Notes: a model not told the origin generated them from the sequence alone. A DNA stretch of 8,280 nucleotides from Succinatimonas sp. UBA6849 (GCA_002449335.1 DKDL01000007.1:1-8280), one strand, 5' to 3'. Positions 1 through 5,413 are shown, counted from the stretch's first letter. Made by a program: numbers and translations.

Positions 1-334
1 TATTTGCAAAATCGGTAATCTTTGAATTGAGTTGCTTTTTAAATAAGTCCAATGAGGAATTATCTAAATCTAAGAAGTTCAATCTTAAAACAGGATAGGT
101 CGTGTCTTTCCACTTGTCATAAATCCAGGTACCTTTAAAGTAAGGATCTACACCAAACTCAAATAATGTAGCTATGGTATCTAAGGTAAGAGATTTACCA
201 AAACGACGAGGTCTTGAGATAAAGACACGTTCTTCAGTCTCGAGAAGATTATAGATATATTCAGTTTTATCAACATAGATAAAGTTCTTTAAAGTAAAGT
301 CCGCAAATGATCCTGCTGAACTGATATCTTTCAT
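1..334 (-). CDS. AAA-ATPase-like protein, N-terminal part (runs off left edge)
   Basis: The first 111 codons of a minus-strand gene are open from the ATG at 334 to the window edge. The product begins with a short lead-in, then F18-IYVDKTEYIYNLL, then a P-loop-like SRPRRFGKSL (residues 40-49, K47/S48). These match the 'YVDKT...RPRRFGKS' opening of the AAA-ATPase-like family (PF09820). Members are usually about 500-600 residues and often end in a PD-(D/E)XK nuclease-like domain, which would lie outside this window. The family is common as multicopy paralogues in anaerobic gut bacteria, and its cellular role is not established. AGGAGA at 341-346 sits 6 nt before the ATG, and a consensus -10 lies just upstream, so the start is secure. 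The family call is firm; the function is unknown. Confidence 0.85.
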   Translation of the reverse strand, partial: MKDISSAGSFADFTLKNFIYVDKTEYIYNLLETEERVFISRPRRFGKSLTLDTIATLFEFGVDPYFKGTWIYDKWKDTTYPVLRLNFLDLDNSSLDLFKKQLNSKITDFAN

Positions 335-361
335 GTCTACTCTCCTGTAACCTTACTCTAG

Positions 362-367
362 ATTATA
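362..367 (-). promoter_or_regulatory. -10 element for the AAA-ATPase-like gene
   Basis: On the minus strand the hexamer is a perfect TATAAT, directly preceded by TG. Transcription would start near 355, giving a leader of about 20 nt before the ATG at 334. No good -35 is seen at 17 nt spacing. Confidence 0.5.
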
Positions 368-611
368 CAGGCAATTTACAGTATGTGATTTTTAACTTAC
401 AAATTGTGCTGATATATGACCATTGAAAAGACTATTTTTTGCTTGATGACTTTAAAAGATTTATTCCCTATCTGAAAAGTACAAGGCTAATCTCTGATGA
501 TGTAAGCTCACAAGTTTCTCTCAAGATCTATGCTAGACAAAATCAATGTTAGACGATGTCTTGGCAAAGAAAGAACTCTTGTTCTCTATACTCTGTTTAT
601 AAAGATCACGG
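368..611. other. Intergenic region without a confident gene
   Basis: This is the gap between the start of the AAA-ATPase-like gene and the end of the EamA gene. It holds no ORF with a ribosome-binding site and no clear terminator. A plus-strand stretch at 427-552 stays open for 40 codons and reads like protein, but it has no start signal, so it may be a gene remnant. Confidence 0.4.
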
Positions 612-1583
612 CTATTTTTCAGAGTTAAGCTTTAGAGCCTGCTTTTCAATAAGGTGTTTTTTGATTTCAGAAACGCTCTTAGTATTAGAGCGAACAGAGA
701 GCTTAGCTTTTACTGAAATAATCATACCGATCACAACAATTAAAGCTCCTATAAACTCCTGTAAGGTAAACTCCTCTCCTAAGAGGACTACACCAAAGAC
801 TGCGCCAAAGACTGGAATTAAATATACAAAGGTACCACCTTTACTTGCACCTACCTTGGTAATTGCAAAATTCCATAAGACAAATGCGACCACACCGGTT
901 AAAAGTGATAAGACTAAGAAAGCTTCAATATAGGTCTTAGTAATGGCATAAACATGTAGTTCATTAAAGATAAGACCTGCTAAAGTACAGAAAATGGCAC
1001 CAAAGAGACCAGTCCAGGCAGTTACTGCCAGTGCATTAACATTCTTTGACAGTTTCCAGCTGATAACTACATAAAAAGACCACATAGCCTCGCAGACTAC
1101 AACAATGATCTCACCTAGGTTTACCTGAAAATGCAACAGCGTATCTAATGAGCCTTTACATACGATATAGCCTGCGCCAAAGCAGGAGATAAAAATACCC
1201 AGCCAGCCAAACTTACTTAATCTTTCACCGATGATAATAAAGGCCAGAGTTGAGGTAATAGATGGACCAATACTCTCAATTAAAGCTGCATTTGAAGCTG
1301 GTGTCATTCTTAGAGCTTCAAATAATAGAGAGTTATGTAAAAAGATGCCGACAAAGCCCATTAAGAGCAGAACTAAAAAGTCATGACGTGACAGATATAA
1401 ACCTTTCTTACCTTCAATCAGATAAATTGAGGTAAATAAGATCAAAGCTACTAAGTAGAATCTAGCGCCTGTGATTAACATTGGAGACATGCAGTCTTTC
1501 AGGACTCGACCACAGATAGGTGTAAGTCCCCAAATCATGCAGGCTAAAAATAACATCAGATAAAACTTAAGCTGACCTTTCAT
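612..1583 (-). CDS. EamA/DMT-family inner-membrane transporter
   Basis: This 323-residue protein has about ten hydrophobic helices in two homologous halves (about 6-141 and 155-293), the usual EamA (PF00892) duplication and length. Each half carries the family's signature. In the first, a polar N-A-A-L-I stretch (98-102) and P107 precede IGE at 118-120. In the second, GASKGG (245-250) and LIP precede LGE at 268-270. Family members export or exchange small metabolites such as amino acids or nucleotide-sugar-related compounds; the substrate cannot be read from the sequence. A charged tail of about 30 residues (294-323) faces the cytoplasm or periplasm. AAGGTAG at 1591-1597 lies 7 nt before the ATG. 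The gene appears monocistronic. Confidence 0.9.
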   Translation of the reverse strand: MKGQLKFYLMLFLACMIWGLTPICGRVLKDCMSPMLITGARFYLVALILFTSIYLIEGKKGLYLSRHDFLVLLLMGFVGIFLHNSLLFEALRMTPASNAALIESIGPSITSTLAFIIIGERLSKFGWLGIFISCFGAGYIVCKGSLDTLLHFQVNLGEIIVVVCEAMWSFYVVISWKLSKNVNALAVTAWTGLFGAIFCTLAGLIFNELHVYAITKTYIEAFLVLSLLTGVVAFVLWNFAITKVGASKGGTFVYLIPVFGAVFGVVLLGEEFTLQEFIGALIVVIGMIISVKAKLSVRSNTKSVSEIKKHLIEKQALKLNSEK

Positions 1584-1722
1584 TTAGGATCTACCTTAAT
1601 CTAAACCTTGACTAAAGCTCTCTTAATTTTAGTTCTGTCTTCAAATGGTCGTTTCAGGATTTTTGTTTTATCCAAAAAGATAACCACCTGAAAATTGGTA
1701 AAAAGCCTTAGGCTGTAACGAG

Positions 1723-1731
1723 ACTATACCA
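1723..1731 (-). promoter_or_regulatory. Extended -10 promoter of the EamA gene
   Basis: The minus strand reads TGGTATAGT, an extended -10 (TGnTATAGT). No -35 is recognisable. Transcription would start near 1716, giving a leader of about 130 nt. The perfect 11-base palindrome AGCCTTAGGCT at 1704-1714 lies immediately downstream of the expected start and could be an operator. Confidence 0.45.
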
Positions 1732-1832
1732 CGAGCGCACAGTTTTATATCCATGCGATAAAAAATATTGTCAGATAGATTTTTACTATGAGATTTTGCG
1801 ATTGTAAAAGGAAGGAGCTGGAGATGTCTGTT

Positions 1833-1860
1833 TTTTTAGTTGTTCAAAGAACACTAAAAA
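1833..1860. repeat. 12-bp inverted repeat, hairpin
   Basis: The arms are TTTTTAG-TGTTC and GAACA-CTAAAAA, with one bulged T and an AAA loop. The T-run is on the 5' arm on both strands, so this is not shaped like an intrinsic terminator. It lies just beyond the terminator of the small-ORF pair and inside a 15-codon plus-strand frame that I do not call. Confidence 0.4.
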
Positions 1861-1989
1861 TCAGGCATTAAAAAAGGACAAGATCATGTGATTTGTCCTT
1901 AAAAATGGAGCATTAAGCTTGACTAGTTTTGGCTTAATTAAAGATCTTGTAACGTAATTTTGAAAACTCATTATCAGTTGCTGTTTCAT
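1861..1989 (-). CDS. Small 42-residue ORF whose stop lies past its terminator
   Basis: A minus-strand ATG at 1989 is preceded by AGGAGA (1995-2000) at 5 nt spacing, a strong ribosome-binding site. It lies 44 nt after the 50-residue ORF. The product is short and basic in its middle (VTRSLIKPKLVK, residues 13-24). The intrinsic terminator at 1870-1900 lies inside the reading frame, and the TGA (1863-1861) is about 7 nt beyond the T-run. Terminated transcripts would therefore lack a stop codon. That layout is known for arfA, the backup ribosome-rescue factor. The VT-x-x-L-(I/F)-(K/R) stretch is loosely reminiscent of ArfA, but the KGKGSY-type motif is missing. It may also be a non-coding tail with a chance start. 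Confidence 0.45.
   Translation of the reverse strand: MKQQLIMSFQNYVTRSLIKPKLVKLNAPFLRTNHMILSFFNA
1870..1900 (-). terminator. Intrinsic terminator of the small-ORF pair
   Basis: On the minus strand AAGGACAA (1900-1893) pairs with TTGTCCTT (1881-1874), closing an 11-nt loop. The stem runs straight into a six-T tract (1875-1870). It is of moderate strength, with three G-C pairs. It sits upstream of the stop codon of the 42-residue ORF. Confidence 0.65.
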
Positions 1990-2033
1990 TTTAGTCTCCT
2001 ATAACTTTAAGTTTGTTATCTTACTTCTAGTAC

Positions 2034-2186
2034 CTAGTCTTCATAACTGCGGTAAACATTCTTAAGATCCTTTTTGTGCTTTTGATAGCCCTTTTTAGCC
2101 TCAAGACGTCTGTCAGTAAAAACAGCAGCTCTGTTGATCCTCAAAGAGAACTCTTGCACAAAATTGCGTCTTTTAAGTTTGTTCAT
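2034..2186 (-). CDS. Small basic 50-residue protein, unknown function
   Basis: The ATG at 2186 follows a near-perfect AAGGAG (2193-2198) at about 6 nt. The frame gives 50 residues rich in K and R, beginning MNKLKRRNFVQEF and containing NRAAVFTDRRLEAKKGYQKH at residues 18-37. The pattern N-R-A-x-x-F-x-D-R-R followed by KKGY-x-KHK resembles short lysine-rich proteins of unknown function in gammaproteobacteria (perhaps DUF7230-like; this is from memory). Such a charge points to nucleic-acid or ribosome contact, but no function is claimed. It is probably co-transcribed with the 42-residue ORF 44 nt downstream. A possible -35 (TTGACT) overlaps the hairpin at 2251-2279; no good -10 is seen. Confidence 0.65.
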   Translation of the reverse strand: MNKLKRRNFVQEFSLRINRAAVFTDRRLEAKKGYQKHKKDLKNVYRSYED

Positions 2187-2250
2187 ATCTATCTCCTTTC
2201 TAGATGTAGTTAAAACTCCTTACGTATGCCTATTGTTTAACAGCTTAAGT

Positions 2251-2279
2251 CAAAGGCAATTCTCTTTAAATTGCCTTTG
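2251..2279 (-). terminator. Second hairpin after the lipoprotein gene
   Basis: A perfect 11-bp stem, CAAAGGCAATT with AATTGCCTTTG, closes a 7-nt loop. It lies 35 nt past the lipoprotein stop and directly after another hairpin. There is no clear T-tail on either strand, so it may be a transcript-end stabiliser rather than a terminator. Confidence 0.5.
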
Positions 2280-2281
2280 AA

Positions 2282-2307
2282 AGAGAGCTCAGAGCACTGA
2301 GCACTCT
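2282..2307 (-). terminator. Hairpin directly after the lipoprotein stop
   Basis: The stem is AGAG-A-GCTCAG paired with CTGAGC-A-CTCT, 10 bp with one mismatch and a 4-nt loop. It begins 6 nt after the stop codon. The minus strand continues with TTTC and the plus strand with TTT, so it could act in both directions. Confidence 0.55.
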
Positions 2308-2313
2308 TTTAGA

Positions 2314-3081
2314 TTATTGCTTTGCGTTCTGGCTCTCTGCCATAGTCTGTCTTATCAAAGCTTTTACCTCTTCTAAGTTATTTACAGCTTCTTTAAGATC
2401 TTTATTGTCTACTGACTTTATATCTGTATTTTTAACATCAGCATTGTTTGTGTTATCACTTGATGGATCTTGGTTCTGAGCCTCGCTTTGTGCTTTAGCA
2501 GCTGCATCTTCAGCTAGATATGCTTTGATCTCATCTAGACTTAACTTATTACCACCTTTATCCATAAATCTGCTTACAGCATCTTTTAAGATACGGCATG
2601 ATCCTGCTTTATAAGCATGAGCCTGCTCCCAGGCTTGACGAGCTAAAGTTGACTGAAAAGCATTTCCCTTTTTACCGTTGATTGTTACGTATTCAGTTGC
2701 GCACAGCTCTGGAGTTAACTGTCGGAACATATTGAATTTGTCATCTGCATCGAACTCAAAGATCACATTACAGTCTGATTCCTGATATGCATAGAGGTGC
2801 AATACATTTAATGCACTGCCTAACATATCAGATGATCTTTTACTTGGTAACAGCTTGTTATCAAGAATCAGCTCTAACTTTGCTCTATCTACACCGTACA
2901 ACTGATCTTTTAATAAAGAGCGCAGGCTGTCATACTCAGGATCGTCTGATGACATACCTACAGTGTCATATAAAAAATCGTCCTGAACTTTACGAAATTT
3001 GTCTAATACTGAGCATCCTGATAAAGCAGTGAAGGTTACAGTTGTTAGTGCAATTAGTGCTGTAGTTTTTAGAGCTTTCAT
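2314..3081 (-). CDS. Predicted outer-membrane lipoprotein, unknown function
   Basis: This 255-residue protein opens with a positively charged n-region, a hydrophobic core (8-19) and the lipobox L20-S21-G22-C23, so it should be lipidated on C23. Serine at +2 favours sorting to the outer membrane. The mature part has a mixed-charge domain with three further cysteines (C104, C127, C162) that could form a disulfide in the periplasm. A Q/N/D-rich linker follows (about 198-225), then a C-terminal amphipathic helix (about 227-252). I recognise no family. TTCCTTT at 3090-3096 reads as AAAGGAA about 8 nt before the ATG. The gene stands alone between two hairpin pairs. Confidence 0.85.
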   Translation of the reverse strand: MKALKTTALIALTTVTFTALSGCSVLDKFRKVQDDFLYDTVGMSSDDPEYDSLRSLLKDQLYGVDRAKLELILDNKLLPSKRSSDMLGSALNVLHLYAYQESDCNVIFEFDADDKFNMFRQLTPELCATEYVTINGKKGNAFQSTLARQAWEQAHAYKAGSCRILKDAVSRFMDKGGNKLSLDEIKAYLAEDAAAKAQSEAQNQDPSSDNTNNADVKNTDIKSVDNKDLKEAVNNLEEVKALIRQTMAESQNAKQ

Positions 3082-3107
3082 TGATGAATTTCCTTTGTTT
3101 TAACCTG

Positions 3108-3128
3108 TTCTTAGTGTTTTTCTTAGTG
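3108..3128. repeat. Direct repeat pair in the lipoprotein leader
   Basis: TTCTTAGTG occurs at 3108-3116 and again at 3120-3128, a 12-bp period. The pair lies between a possible -10 (TACAAT on the minus strand, 3138-3133, no good -35) and the lipoprotein start. It could be a tandem operator or chance. Confidence 0.35.
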
Positions 3129-3155
3129 ATTTATTGTAACTATCTAATCTTCTAT

Positions 3156-3180
3156 AAAAGGCAGGGCAACCTGCCTTTTT
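3156..3180 (-). terminator. Bidirectional terminator after the porin gene
   Basis: A 10-bp stem, AAAAGGCAGG with CCTGCCTTTT, closes a GCAA/TTGC tetraloop. T-runs follow on both strands (TTTTT on plus, TTTTAT on minus). It is the second of two hairpins past the porin stop and is the one with terminator shape. Confidence 0.85.
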
Positions 3181-3186
3181 AGTGTA

Positions 3187-3204
3187 AGGCGGGTGCCCCC
3201 GCCT
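3187..3204 (-). terminator. GC-rich hairpin directly after the porin stop
   Basis: A 7-bp stem, AGGCGGG with CCCGCCT, closes a 4-nt loop 10 nt past the porin stop codon. There is no T-tail. A strong GC stem placed before the true terminator suits protection of an abundant mRNA from 3' exonucleases. Confidence 0.6.
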
Positions 3205-3214
3205 ATAGCTTTGA

Positions 3215-3853
3215 TTAGAAGCTGTATGACACACCACCGTAGATTAGGTTAGAGTTTGCGCTGTCAAACACGCCTGTAAATCTATTACCTAATGACTTGA
3301 TGGTCTTGTGGAAGTAGTCGTAACCTACACGAACACCCCAACCGCTATCAAATCTGTACTCTACGCCAGCACCAGCATTCCAACCAAAGCAGTTCTCATC
3401 TTTAGTGCCGTCTGCTAAGGTATCAGATGAGGTATAGTTCCAGGTAGGACCTGCCTTAACAAAGACATCAAAGTTGTCTGTTACAGGTAGAGCACCTTTT
3501 GCATAGATGCCATATACTACTGTTGAGAACTCATACTCATATGAGGCATAGTAGTATGGTGCGTATGAAACGTTCTCCTTTACCTTACCCTGATCTAAGT
3601 AGTTAAGCTCAACGCCTAAGGCGAAGTACTTGTTGAAGTTGTACTCACCAAAGATCTTTAGAGCACCACCTGACATATCGTCATCTGAGAAGGTGTGGTG
3701 GTTGTCAGCCATAGGACCTAAATCAATTGAGGTCTTGTTGTAACCTAAAGCACCACCAATCTGGAAGCCCTGTCTGTCCTTAGTTGCTGCCTGAGCTGTT
3801 GAAGCGGTTGCAATTACTGCAGTTAATGCTAAAGCTAAAGTTAGTTTATTCAC
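3215..3853 (-). CDS. Outer-membrane beta-barrel protein (Opa/OmpA-like barrel)
   Basis: This 212-residue protein has a typical signal peptide (1-22) with AQA before the predicted cleavage after A22. The mature chain alternates polar and aromatic/hydrophobic residues as in an eight-stranded barrel, e.g. GAGVEYRFDSGWGVRVGYDY (161-180). It ends in the BamA-recognised form GGVSYSF with terminal F212. This matches the OMP_b-brl group (PF13505); the ligand or role is unknown. One cysteine (C155) lies in a loop. The start is GTG at 3853: AGAGGAAA (3859-3866) lies at the right distance and the signal peptide begins cleanly there. The very regular codon choice, structured leader and double 3' hairpin suggest high expression. 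Confidence 0.9.
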   Translation of the reverse strand: MNKLTLALALTAVIATASTAQAATKDRQGFQIGGALGYNKTSIDLGPMADNHHTFSDDDMSGGALKIFGEYNFNKYFALGVELNYLDQGKVKENVSYAPYYYASYEYEFSTVVYGIYAKGALPVTDNFDVFVKAGPTWNYTSSDTLADGTKDENCFGWNAGAGVEYRFDSGWGVRVGYDYFHKTIKSLGNRFTGVFDSANSNLIYGGVSYSF

Positions 3854-3873
3854 TTTTATTTCCTCTTTAGTAT

Positions 3874-3964
3874 GCGGAGATCCGCGTTGTAACTGAGGAC
3901 AATCCTCAGTCGTTAGTTTTCGCTTACGCGATTTTTTATAAATATCTACCGTAAAACACGGTAG
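3874..3964 (-). promoter_or_regulatory. Hairpin-rich leader of the porin mRNA
   Basis: Four separate hairpins precede the porin ribosome-binding site. They are CTACCGT/ACGGTAG (7 bp, 3964-3946), TCGC/GCGA around a GTAA tetraloop of GNRA type (3931-3920), ACTGAGGA/TCCTCAGT (8 bp, 3910-3892), and GCGG/CCGC (3885-3874) ending 8 nt before the ribosome-binding site. A possible -10, AATAAT, lies at 3990-3985 on the minus strand, which would make a leader of about 120 nt. Such leaders stabilise porin mRNAs or serve as small-RNA targets. Confidence 0.55.
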
Positions 3965-4045
3965 AAAAAGTCGACACGCTTTAGATTATTCTGCATGCGC
4001 ATCAGCTGCAGTGTTTTAATCTTTACTGTTTTAACCAGTATCTTT

Positions 4046-4067
4046 TTACATGTTCGCTCTTACATGT
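4046..4067. repeat. TTACATGT direct repeat, 14-bp period
   Basis: TTACATGT occurs at 4046-4053 and again at 4060-4067, start-to-start distance 14 bp, upstream of the porin promoter region. It may be a tandem activator site. The spacing equals that of the repeat block at 4097-4152. Confidence 0.4.
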
Positions 4068-4096
4068 ACTAATGTTAACATTGCACAATGCATGTT

Positions 4097-4152
4097 TCTA
4101 TACAACCTTTTCTATACAACCTTTTCTATACAACTTGCTCTATACAACTTGC
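4097..4152. repeat. Four tandem 14-bp direct repeats
   Basis: Units begin at 4097, 4111, 4125 and 4139. Each starts with TCTATACAAC. The first two end in CTTT and the last two in TTGC, an A-A-B-B order with identical copies within each pair. The block lies 25 bp past the stop of the 153-residue membrane protein and about 245 bp upstream of the porin start. On the minus strand each core reads GTTGTATAGA. It may be a multi-site operator of the porin gene or a slippage-generated tandem array. Confidence 0.8.
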
Positions 4153-4177
4153 GTTAACTTTTCTCTCTTAAAGAGAC

Positions 4178-4639
4178 CTATTGCTCTTCATGTCTTGAAA
4201 ATTTCTGATAACGCTCATACCTTTTGATGCCTGTATTGATAAGCTCAAGATACTGTTTCATGAGCATAAGATTCTTCTCGGAGCGTATCGAGATAATGCT
4301 ATTGACTACAGGACACAACAGGAATGCCAGAGTTGTCACCACCATACTAGAATCAATTGGTAAGCCCTGTTCTCTAGCTTTTATCAGAATACATTCAATC
4401 ATCGCTAAAGCTGCAATAAACAAATATGTAGATATTCTGGTAGCGACTACTCTTAACCTGGTACAACGCATATCCAGTCTTACAGCACGCTCTAAACTTT
4501 GCAGATCCTCGTAAGCAATTTTCTGATTATCGATAGCATCTGCAAAGATGCTTACTTTATCAGAAGAGCTTAGCTTATGGCTAAAAAAACATCTGTACAA
4601 ATAATTCTTTAACGCTACATATAAGTTGATTACAAACAT
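4178..4639 (-). CDS. Two-helix membrane protein, unknown function
   Basis: This 153-residue protein has no signal peptide. A helical, charged N-terminal part (about 20-66) is followed by two membrane helices (about 69-87 and 98-118) and a charged C-terminal helix (about 119-148), giving cytoplasmic ends and a short loop. I recognise no family. The two-helix core with flanking helices is reminiscent of SLATT-type membrane effectors, but this is topology only. GGAG (4647-4650) lies 7 nt before the ATG. The ATG 4 nt upstream is in another frame. It follows the 172-residue membrane protein by 109 nt with no terminator between, so the two are probably co-transcribed, divergently from the CARF regulator. 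Confidence 0.75.
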   Translation of the reverse strand: MFVINLYVALKNYLYRCFFSHKLSSSDKVSIFADAIDNQKIAYEDLQSLERAVRLDMRCTRLRVVATRISTYLFIAALAMIECILIKAREQGLPIDSSMVVTTLAFLLCPVVNSIISIRSEKNLMLMKQYLELINTGIKRYERYQKFSRHEEQ

Positions 4640-4748
4640 ACATTCTCTCCGTAGTTTATTAGCTTTTTATCTAATTGCTTCTCACATATCCGCATTTCAC
4701 ATTTTGTCTTTCTTGTTACAGCATTTCTGTTCTTATCTAGTTTTATCC

Positions 4749-5267
4749 CTATGCCATGAAGAAGGACTGCTGCTTAATGTATAGATAGCATTGTTTGATC
4801 CCTTTTACATCTTTGATGTTTGAAACAGCACTCAAATCGGTAATACCTATTGAGTTTGCAAAGTCTGGGCAGAGTGTGCGCATTGTTGCAAAGGCGCAAA
4901 AAAGTACAAAACCAATGTCTAGAACTAACCCACAAAACATTGCGACTATCACTAAAGATTCAAATCTTTTCTTATTGCTAAATACAGACAAAGGCTTACA
5001 TACCAATACGAGTAAGCAGAACTTAGCCTTATTTACAAAAGAGCGGATCCACTCTTTGCCTTTAAACTTATTGATTAAAGAACTGGTAGTTGTAGCAGCT
5101 CCATTTACTAGAGGTACACTTTTAGTAGCTGAATCTAAAGAAGCAACGTCCATTCCGTCAGCAATCAAAAATGGCTTTGCAATCTGAAAAACGTAGCTTA
5201 AGGCTGTAAAGACAGCAAGAAAAAACATAGCTACTGATGTAATCTTTGAAACGTTATTTGACAGCAT
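4749..5267 (-). CDS. Membrane protein, unknown function, divergent from CARF regulator
   Basis: This 172-residue protein has a first membrane helix at about 9-30, a polar segment of about 50 residues (37-80), a weaker hydrophobic stretch (82-97) and a strong helix at about 104-129. It is cysteine-rich for its size (C84, C90, C112, C124, C133 and one near the C-terminus), with most cysteines in or next to membrane segments. I recognise no family. AAGAGG (5275-5280) lies 7 nt before the ATG. It is the first gene leftward of the regulator and the first to be read by any leftward promoter in the gap. With the downstream 153-residue protein it is the most likely target of that regulator. Confidence 0.75.
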   Translation of the reverse strand: MLSNNVSKITSVAMFFLAVFTALSYVFQIAKPFLIADGMDVASLDSATKSVPLVNGAATTTSSLINKFKGKEWIRSFVNKAKFCLLVLVCKPLSVFSNKKRFESLVIVAMFCGLVLDIGFVLFCAFATMRTLCPDFANSIGITDLSAVSNIKDVKGIKQCYLYIKQQSFFMA

Positions 5268-5296
5268 ATTCTTACCTCTTGATACAACTCTGCTAT

Positions 5297-5312
5297 AGCA
5301 AGATCACTTACA
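5297..5312 (-). promoter_or_regulatory. Weak sigma54-like promoter candidate
   Basis: On the minus strand TGTAAGT-N4-TTGCT fits the -24/-12 layout TGGCACG-N4-TTGCW. The -12 part is perfect, but the GG doublet of the -24 part reads GT. A start near 5287 would leave about 20 nt to the membrane-protein ATG, with its ribosome-binding site in place. The broken GG makes this doubtful. Confidence 0.2.
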
Positions 5313-5329
5313 GATCTCACCTTGTTTTA

Positions 5330-5362
5330 GTAACGCGTACATTTCTCCTCTATACTCGTTAC
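5330..5362 (-). promoter_or_regulatory. Leader hairpin with a Shine-Dalgarno in its loop
   Basis: The arms GTAACG-x-GTA and TAC-x-CGTTAC pair for 9 bp around one mismatch. The minus-strand loop carries GAGGAG followed 2 nt later by an ATG opening an 11-codon frame (MYALLKQGEICK, stop). It lies between the terminator-like hairpin at 5371-5412 and the membrane-protein start, so it may be part of leader control. Confidence 0.35.
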
Positions 5363-5370
5363 CTGATTTC

Positions 5371-5412
5371 AAAAAACAAAATCGCTTAAACTCAAGGTTT
5401 AAAGAGATTTTG
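5371..5412 (-). terminator. Intrinsic terminator or attenuator
   Basis: On the minus strand CAAAATC-(3 nt)-TTAAAC pairs with GTTTAA-(2 nt)-GATTTTG around a 5-nt loop. This gives 13 bp with an internal loop, followed at once by TTTTTT (5376-5371). It is A-T rich but has clear terminator shape. It lies upstream of the membrane-protein genes and points toward them. Confidence 0.6.
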
Positions 5413-5413
5413 A

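Noticed and set aside
556..933. Plus-strand ORF of 125 codons
   Set aside because: It is antisense to the well-supported EamA gene, with low-complexity T/P/K composition and no family resemblance.
2787..3032. Plus-strand ORF inside the lipoprotein gene
   Set aside because: Shadow of the lipoprotein frame; no ribosome-binding site.
4097..4152. CRISPR-like array
   Set aside because: Units are only 14 bp and abut directly without spacers; no cas gene is present.
4224..5187. Plus-strand ORFs at 4224-4514 and 4795-5187
   Set aside because: They are antisense to the two membrane-protein genes, which have ribosome-binding sites and coherent membrane helices; the plus-strand frames have neither.
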